A stretch of DNA of 53,668 bases from Stenotrophomonas sp. VV52 (GTDB lineage Bacteria > Pseudomonadota > Gammaproteobacteria > Xanthomonadales > Xanthomonadaceae), in NCBI RefSeq assembly GCF_002893095.1, contig NZ_PKQQ01000018.1, positions 1 to 53,668 of the forward strand. The letters run 5' to 3'. The notes below the pieces were generated by a model. That model had not been told where the DNA came from. It made no database searches and saw nothing but the letters and a program-made list of their open reading frames with translations. Shown here piece after piece: positions 1-8,616 of this stretch (its first letter is position 1; every line of letters begins with the position of its first letter). Made by a program: the position numbers and the translations under genes.

Positions 1-858
1 GCTGCCGGCGGTGCGCGGCGACGGCGGCGGCAATGCGCCGACCAGCCGGTCCATGTCGCTGGCCCGCTTTGCCGGCGCTGCGGGCGCCGGCACCGGCGCA
101 GCGGCCGCGGCGGCAATCGCGCGGCGCTCGCGGCGCGAAGGCTTGTCGGCCAGCAGGTTGTCGTCGCCCGGCTGCAGCGCGCGCACCTCCACGTTGCCGG
201 TGCCGCGCTGGGTGATGCCCAGCCGCACCGCGGCGGCATAACTGAGGTCGACCACCCGGCCGTCATGGAACGGCCCACGGTCGTTGACCCGCACGATCAC
301 CGACTCGCCGTTGTCCAGGTTGGTGACCCGCGCGAAACTCGGCAGCGGCAGGGTCTTGTGCGCGGCGGTGAAGGCGTACATGTCGTACACCTCGCGGTTG
401 GAGGTGAGGCGGCCGTGGAACTTGGCGCCGTAATACGACGCGGTGCCCTTCTCCGCGTAGCCGCGGGTGCTGTCCATGACCTGGTACTGCTTGCCCAGTA
501 CCGCATACGGCGTCTTGTTGCCGACCGGCGAGCGCGGCAGGTCCACCACCTCCGGCTCGGGAATGCAGGCGACATTGGGAATGTAGCTGGGCGTGCTGTC
601 GTTCACGCCGGGCTTGTACAGCCCGCCGGCGCGGTAGTTGCCGCGCGTGCTGGGGTCCTCGGTGGCCGCCTTGTAGGGCGAACCTTCCGGGCAATGCGCC
701 GGACGGCTGCCCTTGCCTGCGCCCTGCACCAGCGTGCCGCTGGATTTGCCACCGCCGACGCTGGCGGCCGGCGGCTTCTTCGGTGCACTGCTGCAGGCGG
801 CCAGGGCCAGGATCAGCAGGCTGGGGACCCCCCATCTGCAGCGTGCGAATGCGTTCAT
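1..858 (-). CDS. rlpA: Septal ring lytic transglycosylase RlpA (3' end outside window)
   Basis: The frame is open from an ATG at 858 to the window edge (286 codons), so the C-terminus, including any SPOR domain, is not visible. The N-terminus has a lipoprotein signal peptide ending LALAAC. A double-psi beta-barrel region follows, with TASYYGAKFHGRLTSNREVY and later VRVNDRGPFHDGRVVDLS, the Asp- and His-bearing blocks typical of RlpA. RlpA family enzymes cleave peptidoglycan lacking stem peptides, at the septum in Pseudomonas. The start ATG overlaps the TGA of mltB (ATGA), so the two are translationally coupled. After residue ~235 the protein becomes Ala/Pro-rich, a likely linker. Confidence 0.9.
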   Translation of the reverse strand, partial: MNAFARCRWGVPSLLILALAACSSAPKKPPAASVGGGKSSGTLVQGAGKGSRPAHCPEGSPYKAATEDPSTRGNYRAGGLYKPGVNDSTPSYIPNVACIPEPEVVDLPRSPVGNKTPYAVLGKQYQVMDSTRGYAEKGTASYYGAKFHGRLTSNREVYDMYAFTAAHKTLPLPSFARVTNLDNGESVIVRVNDRGPFHDGRVVDLSYAAAVRLGITQRGTGNVEVRALQPGDDNLLADKPSRRERRAIAAAAAAPVPAPAAPAKRASDMDRLVGALPPPSPRTAGS

Positions 859-2000
859 GCCGGCGGCAGCTCCTGTCCTGCGATGGCCTGGGACAACTGG
901 TACACGGCCATCGCGTACATTTTGGAAAGGTTGTAGCGGGTGATCGCGTAGTAGTTCTGGAAGCCCAGCCAGTACTGCCTGCCGGTGCTGCCCTCCAACG
1001 TGATCGGCGTGGCGGTCAGCCCGGTGGCGACCGGCACGCTGGGCTGGTAGCCGCGCTGGCCCAGTTCGGACAGGGTCCAGCTCGGGGTCCAGTCGGTGGG
1101 GTCGAACGGTTCGCGGCCGGCGGCCAGCGTGGCCGGCACCGCGACCGGACCGCCGCGTACCCAGCCGCCCTTCTTGACGAAGTAGTTGGCGATCGAGGAG
1201 AACACGTCATCAAAGCTGTTGAACAGGTCGCGGCGGCCATCGCCGTTGCCGTCCACGGCGAAATCCAGGTAGCTGGAGGGCATGAACTGGCCCATGCCCA
1301 TGGCGCCGGCATAACTGCCCTTGATCGCCAGGATGTCCAGCTTCTCATCGCGGGTGAGCGCGAACAGGCGCGCCAGTTCGTCGCGGAAATACAGTTCGCG
1401 GCGCACCTCGCGTTCCAGCTTGGCCGGGTCGCCGCTGCGCGGGTAATTGAAGGCCAGCGTGTACAGCGCATCGAGCACGCGGTAGCTGCCGGTGTTGCCG
1501 CCGTAGCTGGTTTCCACGCCGATGATCGCCACGATCACCTCGGCCGGCACGCCGGTGCGCTGCTGCACGCGCATCAGTTCGTCGCGGTGCTGGGCCAGGA
1601 ATTTCTTCCCGCCGTCGATCCGCGCCTGGCTGATGAACATCGGCCGGTACTCGTTCCACGGCTTGACCCGCTCGGCCGGGCGCGACATCGCCGCGATGAT
1701 CGGGTCGCGCACCTGCGCCTGGGCCAGGGTGGCTTCGATCTGGGCGGCGGGAATGCCGTAACGCGCAGCGGTGTCGCGCACGAAGTTGGCGCGGGCGGTT
1801 TCAAACGGAACCGGCGTCAGATCGACCGGCGGCGCGGTGGGCGCGGCACCTTCCGGCGCCGCTTCGGCAGGCCCCTTGTGGGCCACGCCGGGTTTGTTGG
1901 GCGCACCCGACGCCTGCGGCGGCGGTGACGGGGACTGCGGCTGGGTCGCGCAGGCGACCAGACCGAGCGTGAGCATGCAAGCCAAAGTGCGTCGAATCAT
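855..2000 (-). CDS. mltB: Membrane-bound lytic murein transglycosylase B
   Basis: 381 residues. A short lipoprotein signal ends in lipobox LVAC with Cys17, followed by a Pro/Ala-rich linker to about residue 60 and then the Slt35/MltB domain. The catalytic Glu is E163 in IIGVETSYGGNTGSYRVLDA. The downstream YTLAFNYPRS and AMGMGQFMPSSY blocks are characteristic of the family, and the DxNxDGxxD-like stretch DGNGDGRRDL resembles the EF-hand-like calcium loop of Slt35. MltB family enzymes cleave the MurNAc-GlcNAc bond to give 1,6-anhydro ends. It lies downstream of the rod-shape operon and is coupled to rlpA by a 4-base overlap, pairing a wall-synthesis cluster with two wall hydrolases. Confidence 0.93.
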   Translation of the reverse strand: MIRRTLACMLTLGLVACATQPQSPSPPPQASGAPNKPGVAHKGPAEAAPEGAAPTAPPVDLTPVPFETARANFVRDTAARYGIPAAQIEATLAQAQVRDPIIAAMSRPAERVKPWNEYRPMFISQARIDGGKKFLAQHRDELMRVQQRTGVPAEVIVAIIGVETSYGGNTGSYRVLDALYTLAFNYPRSGDPAKLEREVRRELYFRDELARLFALTRDEKLDILAIKGSYAGAMGMGQFMPSSYLDFAVDGNGDGRRDLFNSFDDVFSSIANYFVKKGGWVRGGPVAVPATLAAGREPFDPTDWTPSWTLSELGQRGYQPSVPVATGLTATPITLEGSTGRQYWLGFQNYYAITRYNLSKMYAMAVYQLSQAIAGQELPPA

Positions 2001-2511
2001 CGCCGCAGGTTAGCAGGTCAAAGATGAAATAAAACCCCTAACACCATGAATCCCAACGATTTGCGTAGACAAGCGCGCATTCGTTAAGACGGCGTGTAAA
2101 TGCAGCGATAAGGTCAAGCCGGTCGCGCCCCCATCCCCATGAGCGCGACCGGCCTTACCGACCTGGTCGATACCAGCGCGACGCGCTACTCCCCAGCGCA
2201 ACGTCGCACCCCCTGTACCCGTTAGGTCAACTACGTCCCGCAGCGCCTGGCGCGTCGCTTGGCACGACGCGCAGCTGCTTGCGGGCCGCCATTGTGCAGG
2301 GCGTTTACGACATGTCCATTGATCGTGATCAAGCGCATTCATAACTGTGCGCGCCATCGCACTTTGCCGTCGGCTTGTTGACGCCTTCTACATCCCGGCT
2401 GCCGGATTCAGCATATTCGCAACGATCCAATGGCCGGATTGCGCAAAACCTTGCACTTAAGTGGCCACTGTTTTGACTAGACATAACGGCGCGACGGAAA
2501 GCCGCCGCCGC
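2001..2511. other. 510-base gap between rodA and mltB with no supported gene
   Basis: No reading frame here has protein-like composition. Two hairpins are visible: a 10-bp stem pairing 2119-2128 with 2143-2152 (14-nt loop), and an 8-bp stem pairing 2250-2257 with 2265-2272 (7-nt loop). The part nearest mltB (about 2030-2100) is AT-richer than its surroundings and is the likely place for an mltB-rlpA promoter. I cannot pick -35/-10 boxes with confidence. I see no T-tailed terminator after rodA. Confidence 0.5.
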
Positions 2512-3624
2512 TCAGCTGTAGCCGCCGTGCACCGGGTTGTGGGCGCGCGCGGCCATCACCAGCCCGAATCCGGCCAGCAGCGAGACCGCCGAGGTACCGC
2601 CGTAGCTGATCAGCGGCATCGGCACGCCCACCACCGGCAGCAGGCCGGAGATCATGCCGCCGTTGACCAGCACGTAGACGAAGAACGCCAGGCCGGTGGC
2701 GCCGGCCAGCAGGCGCGAATAGGAGTCGCGCGACTGCGAGGCGATCCACAGGCAGCGCCCGATCACCACCAGGTACAGCGCCAGCACGGTGGCCACGCCG
2801 ATCCAGCCGAACTCCTCGCTCAGCACGGAGAAGGCGAAGTCGGTGGTCTGCTCCGGAATGAAGTTCAGGTGCGACTGCGAGCCCTGCCCCCAGCCCTTGC
2901 CATCCAGCCCCCCGGAGCCGATCGCGATCTTGGACTGGATGATGTTCCAGCCGGCCCCGAGCGCGTCGCTCTCCGGGTCCAGGAACATCATGATGCGGTC
3001 CTTCTGGTACGGCCGCAGCAGCCAGATCCAGGCCACCGGCGCCGCCGCGGCCACGCCACCGACCGCCACGCCGACCCACCACCACGGCAGGCCGGCCAGC
3101 AGCAGCACGAAGGCGCCGCTGGCCGCGATCAGCACGCCGGTTCCGAAGTCCGGCTGCAGCATCACCAGGCCGGTCGGCACGCCGATGATCGCCGCGCTCA
3201 CCAGCACGGTATTGAAGCGCGGCGGCAGCGGCATGCGGTGCAGGTACCAGGCCACCATCATCGGCAGGCTGACCTTGAGCAGCTCGGCCGGCTGCAGGTA
3301 GAACAGTTTCAGGTCCAGCCACTGGCGGCCGTATTTGCCGGTGCCGAGCACGAACACCGCCAGCAGCGGAATCATCGAGATCGCATAGATCAGCGGCGTG
3401 GCCGAACGGATGCGCAGGATCGGCACCCGCGAAATCATCCACAGCGCGGCCAGGCCCACCGCGAAACGCGCCGCCTGGGCGAACACCAGGCCGTCGCCGC
3501 CGGCACTCTTGAGCACCGACAGGCCGATCAGCATCAGCGCGCCCAGCGCCAGGCACAGCACCCAGTCCAGGGTGCTGCAGAAGCGGACGGCCATGTCGGT
3601 CGCCCAGCGCAGGAAGACCTTCAT
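2512..3624 (-). CDS. rodA: Rod-shape peptidoglycan polymerase RodA (SEDS family)
   Basis: 370 residues starting at the ATG at 3624 (MKVFLRWATDM). The open frame extends further upstream, but only into mrdA, and the family length of about 370 fits this start. It is a polytopic membrane protein with about ten hydrophobic segments. SEDS hallmarks include GRQWLDLKLFYLQPAELLKV and, near the C-terminus, GVPMPLISYGGTS. RodA polymerises glycan strands during elongation together with PBP2. The start overlaps the mrdA stop (ATGA), as expected for a stoichiometric partner pair. Confidence 0.96.
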   Translation of the reverse strand: MKVFLRWATDMAVRFCSTLDWVLCLALGALMLIGLSVLKSAGGDGLVFAQAARFAVGLAALWMISRVPILRIRSATPLIYAISMIPLLAVFVLGTGKYGRQWLDLKLFYLQPAELLKVSLPMMVAWYLHRMPLPPRFNTVLVSAAIIGVPTGLVMLQPDFGTGVLIAASGAFVLLLAGLPWWWVGVAVGGVAAAAPVAWIWLLRPYQKDRIMMFLDPESDALGAGWNIIQSKIAIGSGGLDGKGWGQGSQSHLNFIPEQTTDFAFSVLSEEFGWIGVATVLALYLVVIGRCLWIASQSRDSYSRLLAGATGLAFFVYVLVNGGMISGLLPVVGVPMPLISYGGTSAVSLLAGFGLVMAARAHNPVHGGYS

Positions 3625-5684
3625 CGGGTGCGCTCCGGTGGCGTCGGGGGGGCGGCTGCGGGGGCCAGGGGCACGCCGGGGACCGGCGTTGGCGCGGGCA
3701 CCGGCTCGGGCACGCCGACCACGACCGGCAGCAGTTCCAGCGCGGCAGCGGCGGCATCGCCGGCTTCGCGCGCGGCACTGTCGCCTTCGAAGCCGGTGAC
3801 GCCGATGGCGGTAGTGCCACGGGCGCTGTCCAGCGGCTCCATGCCCTCGGGCATCTTGCCCAGCAGCCATGCGTCGAACAGCTTGCGTGCGATCGGTGCC
3901 GCCGCCGAGCCGCCGTAACCGCCGCCTTCGACCGCGATGGCCAGCGCGATCACCGGATTCTCGGCCGGGGCAAAGCCCACGAACAGCGAACGGTGGCGCA
4001 GGTGCATCGGCAGGCTCTTGGGATTCACCGCCGCCGTGCCGCGGCGGCTGATCACCTGCGCGGTGCCGGTCTTGCCGGCAATGGTGTACGGCGCGCCGGC
4101 CGCGGCGCGCGCACCGCTGCCGCCGGGGCGCATGGTGCCCATCATGCCTTCGCGCACCGCCTGCAGGTTGCCCGGGCTGGGGCTGACCGGCTTGCTGTCG
4201 CCGGGCGGGGTGGCCACCCAGTCGGCGTCGAATCCTTCGCGCTGCTGCATCACCAGGTGCGGGGTGCGCAGCTGGCCATCGGCGATGCCCCCCACGCCAT
4301 GCACCAGCTGCAGCGGGGTGACCTTCCAGTCGCCCTGGCCGATGCTGACGTTGACGGTGTCGCCGGGATACCAGCGTTCCTTGCGCGACTTGGCCTTGTT
4401 CTGCGGCGACGGCAGGATGCCGCCGATTTCGCCGGTGAGATCGATCCCGGTGGGCTGGCCGAAGCCGTAGTAGCCCATGTAGTGGTCGAACTTCTCGATC
4501 CCCATGTCCAGGGCGAGCTTGTAGTAATAGGTGTTGACCGACTGGGTGATCGACTTGCGCAGGTCGGTCCAGCCGTGGCCGCCACGGTTGGCGTCGCCCC
4601 AGCCGCGCGAGGTGCCCGGCAGGTAGAACATGCCGGTGGACAGGATCTTGTCTTCGGGGCGGCGGGTGCCGCTGTCCAGGCCGGCCAGGCCGATCAGCGG
4701 CTTGATCGTCGAACCGGGGGCCACGCCACCGAGCACCAGGCGGTTGAACTGCGGCCGCGACGGGTTGTCGTTGAGCGCCTTGAAGTCGGCATGGGAAATG
4801 CCGTTGACGAACAGGTTGGGGTCGTACGACGGCAGGCTGACCATGGCCAGGATCTCGCCGGTGCGCGGGTCCATCGCCACGGCCGAGCCTTCGAACTCGC
4901 CGAAGGCAGCCACCATGGCGCGCTGCAGGTCGGCGTCGATGGACAGGCGCAGGTCGCTGCCGGACTGCGCGGCGACCCGGCCGATGGTGCGGATGGCGCG
5001 ACCCTGCACGTTGGTTTCGACCTGCTCGTAGCCGACCTTGCCGCGCAGTTCCTGCTCGTAATAGCGCTCCAGCCCGGACTTGCCGATATGGGTCAGCGCG
5101 GCATTGCCCTCGCCCAGCATCTCCAGGTCCTTGTCGTCGACCCGGCCGACGTAGCCGATGATGTGCGCGAACAGGTCGCCGTACGGGTAGCGGCGGGTCA
5201 GATAAGGTTCCAGCTCCACGCCCGGGTAACGCCAGCGGTCGACCGCGAAGCGCGCCATTTCCTCGTCGGTGACGCGCAGCTTGAGGGTCACCGGCAGGAA
5301 GCTGCGGCGTGCCTTGCGCGACTTGTTGAAGGTCTCGATGTCTTCCGGGGTGAGGGTCAGGATCTTCGCCAGCCCGGCCAGGGTGGCGTCCATGTCCTTG
5401 ACCTTGTCCGGGGTGATGTCCAACCGGAACGCGGGCACGTTTTCGGCCAGCAGGCGCCCGTTGCGGTCGTAGATCATGCCGCGCCCGGGCACGACCGGTC
5501 GCGGTTTGATCCGGTTGGCTTCCGAGCGCGTGGCGTAGATGTCGTGGTCCAGCACCTGCAGCTTGAAGTACCAGCCGCCCAGGCCGAGCAGGCAGACCAG
5601 CACGCCGAGGAAGCCCAGCGCGGCGCGGCGCCGGAACTGTTCGGCTTCGGCGTGGGGGTTCTTGGCCTGGCGGCGGACGTACAT
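3621..5684 (-). CDS. mrdA: Penicillin-binding protein 2 (elongation transpeptidase)
   Basis: 687 residues. A short cytoplasmic N-terminus and one membrane anchor (about residues 22-42) precede the pedestal domain. The transpeptidase domain carries all three active-site motifs: S325-T-I-K328, S382-V-N384 and K538-T-G540. It cross-links nascent strands made by RodA in the elongasome. The C-terminus beyond about residue 620 is a Pro/Ala/Glu-rich tail not present in E. coli PBP2 (633 residues). It is separated from the mreD stop by a single base and overlaps rodA by 4 bases, so it sits mid-operon. Confidence 0.96.
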   Translation of the reverse strand: MYVRRQAKNPHAEAEQFRRRAALGFLGVLVCLLGLGGWYFKLQVLDHDIYATRSEANRIKPRPVVPGRGMIYDRNGRLLAENVPAFRLDITPDKVKDMDATLAGLAKILTLTPEDIETFNKSRKARRSFLPVTLKLRVTDEEMARFAVDRWRYPGVELEPYLTRRYPYGDLFAHIIGYVGRVDDKDLEMLGEGNAALTHIGKSGLERYYEQELRGKVGYEQVETNVQGRAIRTIGRVAAQSGSDLRLSIDADLQRAMVAAFGEFEGSAVAMDPRTGEILAMVSLPSYDPNLFVNGISHADFKALNDNPSRPQFNRLVLGGVAPGSTIKPLIGLAGLDSGTRRPEDKILSTGMFYLPGTSRGWGDANRGGHGWTDLRKSITQSVNTYYYKLALDMGIEKFDHYMGYYGFGQPTGIDLTGEIGGILPSPQNKAKSRKERWYPGDTVNVSIGQGDWKVTPLQLVHGVGGIADGQLRTPHLVMQQREGFDADWVATPPGDSKPVSPSPGNLQAVREGMMGTMRPGGSGARAAAGAPYTIAGKTGTAQVISRRGTAAVNPKSLPMHLRHRSLFVGFAPAENPVIALAIAVEGGGYGGSAAAPIARKLFDAWLLGKMPEGMEPLDSARGTTAIGVTGFEGDSAAREAGDAAAAALELLPVVVGVPEPVPAPTPVPGVPLAPAAAPPTPPERTR

Positions 5685-5685
5685 G

Positions 5686-6171
5686 TCAGCGCCCGCGACG
5701 TCCGAAGCGCACCGCGTCGAGCAGCACGAACACCAGCGGCCACAGGCCCATGCCGAGCAGCGGCGCCCACCAGTACGACCACGGCAGGGTCGGTTCGCCC
5801 ACCGCGATGTGGACCACGGCGCTGACGATGCGGTCGTTGAACAGCAGGCCGCCGATCGCCAGCACCTGCTGCGACATCGGGAAGAAGCGGATCCGCGCGC
5901 GGAAGCGCTGCAGGATGAAGGTGAGCATCACCAGCCGCAGCGCCTGTTCGCCGAGCACGCCGCCGTACAGCAGGTCGGCGATCACGCCGCAGCTGAAGGC
6001 CACGCCGAGGCCGACCCGGTCGGGCGCTTCGATCACCCAGTAGGCCAGCACCAGCGCCAGCCAGTAGGGGCGCAGGGGTTGCAGCAGTTCGGGCAGCGGC
6101 AGCAGGCCGAGCAGCAGTGCGAGCACGATGCTGACCGGAAGCACCCAGGGTTTGTCGCGCAGGCGGCTCAT
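5686..6171 (-). CDS. mreD: Rod-shape-determining protein MreD
   Basis: 161 residues starting at the ATG at 6171 (MSRLRDKPWVLP), chosen because it overlaps the mreC stop as ATGA and gives the usual MreD length. It is a small hydrophobic protein with four to five predicted membrane segments, including VSIVLALLLGLLPLPELL and ALRLVMLTFILQRF. MreD is a membrane component of the Rod complex linking MreB filaments to PBP2-RodA. It is followed one base later by mrdA. Confidence 0.92.
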   Translation of the reverse strand: MSRLRDKPWVLPVSIVLALLLGLLPLPELLQPLRPYWLALVLAYWVIEAPDRVGLGVAFSCGVIADLLYGGVLGEQALRLVMLTFILQRFRARIRFFPMSQQVLAIGGLLFNDRIVSAVVHIAVGEPTLPWSYWWAPLLGMGLWPLVFVLLDAVRFGRRGR

Positions 6172-7208
6172 GGGGTGGGCCCCGTTGCGGCGGGTTGGGG
6201 TGCGGGTTGGGCTGGCTGCGGTGCGGTTTCCGTGGGCCGGGCAGAGCCCGGCGCTACCGTCGGTGCCGCTGCTGCGGGGGGACCACCTGAGGCTTCGGAA
6301 AGTTGAAGGTTGGGTGGCACTCGGATTGCGGCGCCTGGCCTCAGCAAGAGCACGTCGCGGCCGCGGTCGAGCTGGGCTGCGGGCTTGAGTTCGCCTACCA
6401 GGAAGGCGTGGGTGTCGTCGGGGCGCAGGGCGGTGATCTTGCCGACCGGGAAGCCGGCCGGGAAGCGGCCGCCGAGGCCGGAGGTGACGATCTCGTCGCC
6501 GACTTCCACCCCGGCGCTGAGCGGGATGTCGCGCAGTTCGAGGGTGTCGCCGCGCCCGTACACGATCAGGCGCACGCCGTTGCGCGCCACGGTGACCGGT
6601 ACCGCATGGTCCGGGTCGGTCAGCAGCAGCACGGTGGCGGAGCTGCCGGTGGTGGCGATCACCTGCCCCATCAGGCCGCCGGCGTCGATCACTGCCTGGC
6701 CCAGGTGCACGCCATCGCGGCTGCCGGCCGCCAGCACCAGGCGCTGTTTGACCGGGTCCAGGTCGATGTCCAGGATCGGCGCCAGCTGCACGTCCAGCCC
6801 GCTGCGTTCGGCCACGTTGAGCAGTTCGCGCAGCTGGGCGTTGTCCAGCGCGGCGGTCTGCAGGCGGGTCAGGCGCGCGTTGGCGATCAGCAGCTGGTTG
6901 CGCAGCTGCCGGTTTTCGTCGACCAGCTGGCCATGGCTGGCGGCGTTGTCCTTGACCTGGGTGCCGAGCCGGCCCGGCAGGCCGGCCAGCGCCCACACCG
7001 GCTGCACCAGCACGTTGGCCTGGGCGCGCGCACGCGCCAGCCAGCCGGCCTGGTCGTCGAGCACGATCAGGGTGATGGCCAGGGCCAGGTAGGCGAGCAG
7101 CCGCAGTGGGCTGCTGGCATCTCCCTGGCGGGAGGCTACGGGAGGACCGGCGTAGGGCGGCACGAGCGGTTTCGACTGATCAGGGTGGAAAGGGAGCGGA
7201 TGCGACAA
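6168..7208 (-). CDS. mreC: Rod-shape-determining protein MreC
   Basis: 346 residues. The order is a short cytoplasmic tail, one membrane span (about 34-52, LRLLAYLALAITLIVL), a coiled coil (about 85-120, with heptad-like Leu spacing), and a periplasmic beta domain. The beta domain contains GVHLGQAVIDAGGLMGQV and DEIVTSGLGGRFPAGFPVG, both typical of MreC. MreC binds PBP2 and organises the Rod complex. The last ~45 residues are a Pro/Ala tail, and part of it (APGSARPTE) is encoded by a SMAG-type palindrome at 6236-6257. A GTG a little downstream of this start is an alternative start. Confidence 0.94.
   Translation of the reverse strand: MSHPLPFHPDQSKPLVPPYAGPPVASRQGDASSPLRLLAYLALAITLIVLDDQAGWLARARAQANVLVQPVWALAGLPGRLGTQVKDNAASHGQLVDENRQLRNQLLIANARLTRLQTAALDNAQLRELLNVAERSGLDVQLAPILDIDLDPVKQRLVLAAGSRDGVHLGQAVIDAGGLMGQVIATTGSSATVLLLTDPDHAVPVTVARNGVRLIVYGRGDTLELRDIPLSAGVEVGDEIVTSGLGGRFPAGFPVGKITALRPDDTHAFLVGELKPAAQLDRGRDVLLLRPGAAIRVPPNLQLSEASGGPPAAAAPTVAPGSARPTETAPQPAQPAPQPAATGPTP
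6236..6257 (-). repeat. SMAG-type REP palindrome inside the mreC coding sequence
   Basis: Read on the minus strand, GTAG is followed by a 7-bp stem GCCGGGC/GCCCGGC with a TCT loop. The same palindrome core occurs between genes at 12517-12540. Here it lies in frame in the 3' part of mreC and adds no stop. GTAG-headed palindromes of this form are the SMAG family of Stenotrophomonas (established knowledge; assignment by eye). Confidence 0.75.
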
Positions 7209-7295
7209 CGCCCCGGCGCTGCGATGCCCGGCGTGCCAGGCACGCAGTGGGCATCACGCCGCAGGGGCGCGTCCACGACACAGGACCGGAACGGA

Positions 7296-8342
7296 TTACT
7301 CCGGCGCAAAGAACTCGTTGCCGTGCATGTCCACCAGCTCCAGCGCACGACCGCCACCGCGGGCCACGCAGGTCAGCGGGTCGTCGGCCACCTGCACGTG
7401 CAGGCCGGTTTCCTCGGAGATCAGGCGGTCCAGGTCGCGCAGCAGCGCGCCACCACCGGTGAGCACGATGCCGCGCTCGGCGACGTCGGCGCACAGTTCC
7501 GGCGGGGTCTGCTCCAGCGCCAGCTTGACCGCGCTGACGATGCCCGACAGCGGCTCGTGCAGCGCTTCCAGCACTTCGTTGGAGTTGATCTTGATCATCT
7601 TCGGCACGCCCTCGGCGAGGTTGCGGCCGGAGATTTCCATCTCGATGACCTCGGCCTGCGGGTAGGCGCAGCCCAGCTCGACCTTGATCCGCTCGGCGGT
7701 GGCTTCACCGATCAGCATGCCGTGGTTGCGGCGCACGTAGTTGGTGATCGACTCGTCGAAACGGTCGCCACCGATGCGCACCGAGGCCGAATAGACGATG
7801 CCGTTCAGCGAGATCACCGCCACTTCGGTGGTGCCGCCGCCGATGTCGATGACCATCGAGCCACGGGCTTCGGTGACCGGCATGCCGGCGCCGATCGCGG
7901 CGGCCATCGGTTCTTCGATCAGGAACACGTCACGGGCACCGGCCTCCTCGGCCGATTCCTTGATCGCGCGGCGCTCGACCTGGGTCGAACCGGCCGGCAC
8001 GCAGACCAGCACGCGCGGGCTCGGGCGCAGCACGCGCGACTTGTGCACCTTCTTGATGAAGTGCTTGAGCATCGCCTCGGTGTAGGTGAAATCGGCGATG
8101 ACGCCGTCCTTCATCGGGCGGATGGTGGTGATGTGGCCCGGGGTACGGCCCAGCATCTGCTTGGCTTCGGCGCCGACCGCGGCGACCGAACGGGTACCAC
8201 CGATGGCACGGTCCTGGCGCACGGCCACGACCGACGGTTCGTTCAGCACGATCCCCTGCCCGCGCACGTAGATGAGGGTGTTGGCCGTGCCCAGGTCGAT
8301 GGACAGGTCATTGGAGAACATGCCACGCAGTTTCTTGAACAT
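7296..8342 (-). CDS. mreB: Rod-shape actin homologue MreB
   Basis: 348 residues starting at the ATG at 8342 (MFKKLRGMFSNDLSIDLG). The open frame runs back to 8480, but that extension has no family similarity and E. coli MreB is 347 residues. The actin-fold nucleotide motifs are present: phosphate-1 SIDLGTANTLIY, phosphate-2 MVIDIGGGTTEVAVIS, and the adenosine block IVLTGGGALLRDLD. MreB polymers orient the Rod complex around the cell. It is the first gene of the mreBCD-mrdA-rodA operon, with 87 bases before mreC. Confidence 0.97.
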   Translation of the reverse strand: MFKKLRGMFSNDLSIDLGTANTLIYVRGQGIVLNEPSVVAVRQDRAIGGTRSVAAVGAEAKQMLGRTPGHITTIRPMKDGVIADFTYTEAMLKHFIKKVHKSRVLRPSPRVLVCVPAGSTQVERRAIKESAEEAGARDVFLIEEPMAAAIGAGMPVTEARGSMVIDIGGGTTEVAVISLNGIVYSASVRIGGDRFDESITNYVRRNHGMLIGEATAERIKVELGCAYPQAEVIEMEISGRNLAEGVPKMIKINSNEVLEALHEPLSGIVSAVKLALEQTPPELCADVAERGIVLTGGGALLRDLDRLISEETGLHVQVADDPLTCVARGGGRALELVDMHGNEFFAPE

Positions 8343-8415
8343 CTGGGAGTTGATCCTGAGGGGTGCCGCGCCCAATGCGGAATGGCGAAAAATTGGGCAG
8401 AATTCGAGGCCGACA

Positions 8416-8444
8416 AGCCTAGCAATCCCCCTGTGCGCGAGCAA
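8416..8444 (-). promoter_or_regulatory. Candidate sigma-70 promoter for mreB
   Basis: On the minus strand TTGCTC (8444-8439) and TAGGCT (8421-8416) are 17 bases apart, about 75 bases upstream of the mreB ATG. Both boxes deviate from consensus, so this is only a candidate. The 274-base interval to the divergent kinase gene (8343-8616) shows no other clear signal. Confidence 0.35.
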
Positions 8445-8616
8445 GGAGAAATCTGCCCCAAAGCCAGCCTCGGCGGCCATTCAGGCGGATCCGGACAGCC
8501 GGGGTTCTGGCCCTGCGGCGCCGCACCCGTTAACCTTTGCGGCATTGGGCGCCTCTGGGCGCCGTTTCGTTGCCCGCCTGCCGGGCCTCAAACCCCATTC
8601 GCATAGGCCTTAATCG

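Noticed and set aside
2010..2357. 115-codon minus-strand open frame in the rodA-mltB gap
   Set aside because: It shows no signal, membrane or domain features, spans the hairpins and has no ribosome site; treated as non-coding.
6303..8606. 767-codon plus-strand open frame over mreC and mreB
   Set aside because: Antisense to highly conserved mre genes, with no recognisable domain.
8343..8616. Structured leader or small RNA upstream of mreB
   Set aside because: No long stem or terminator is visible apart from the candidate promoter.
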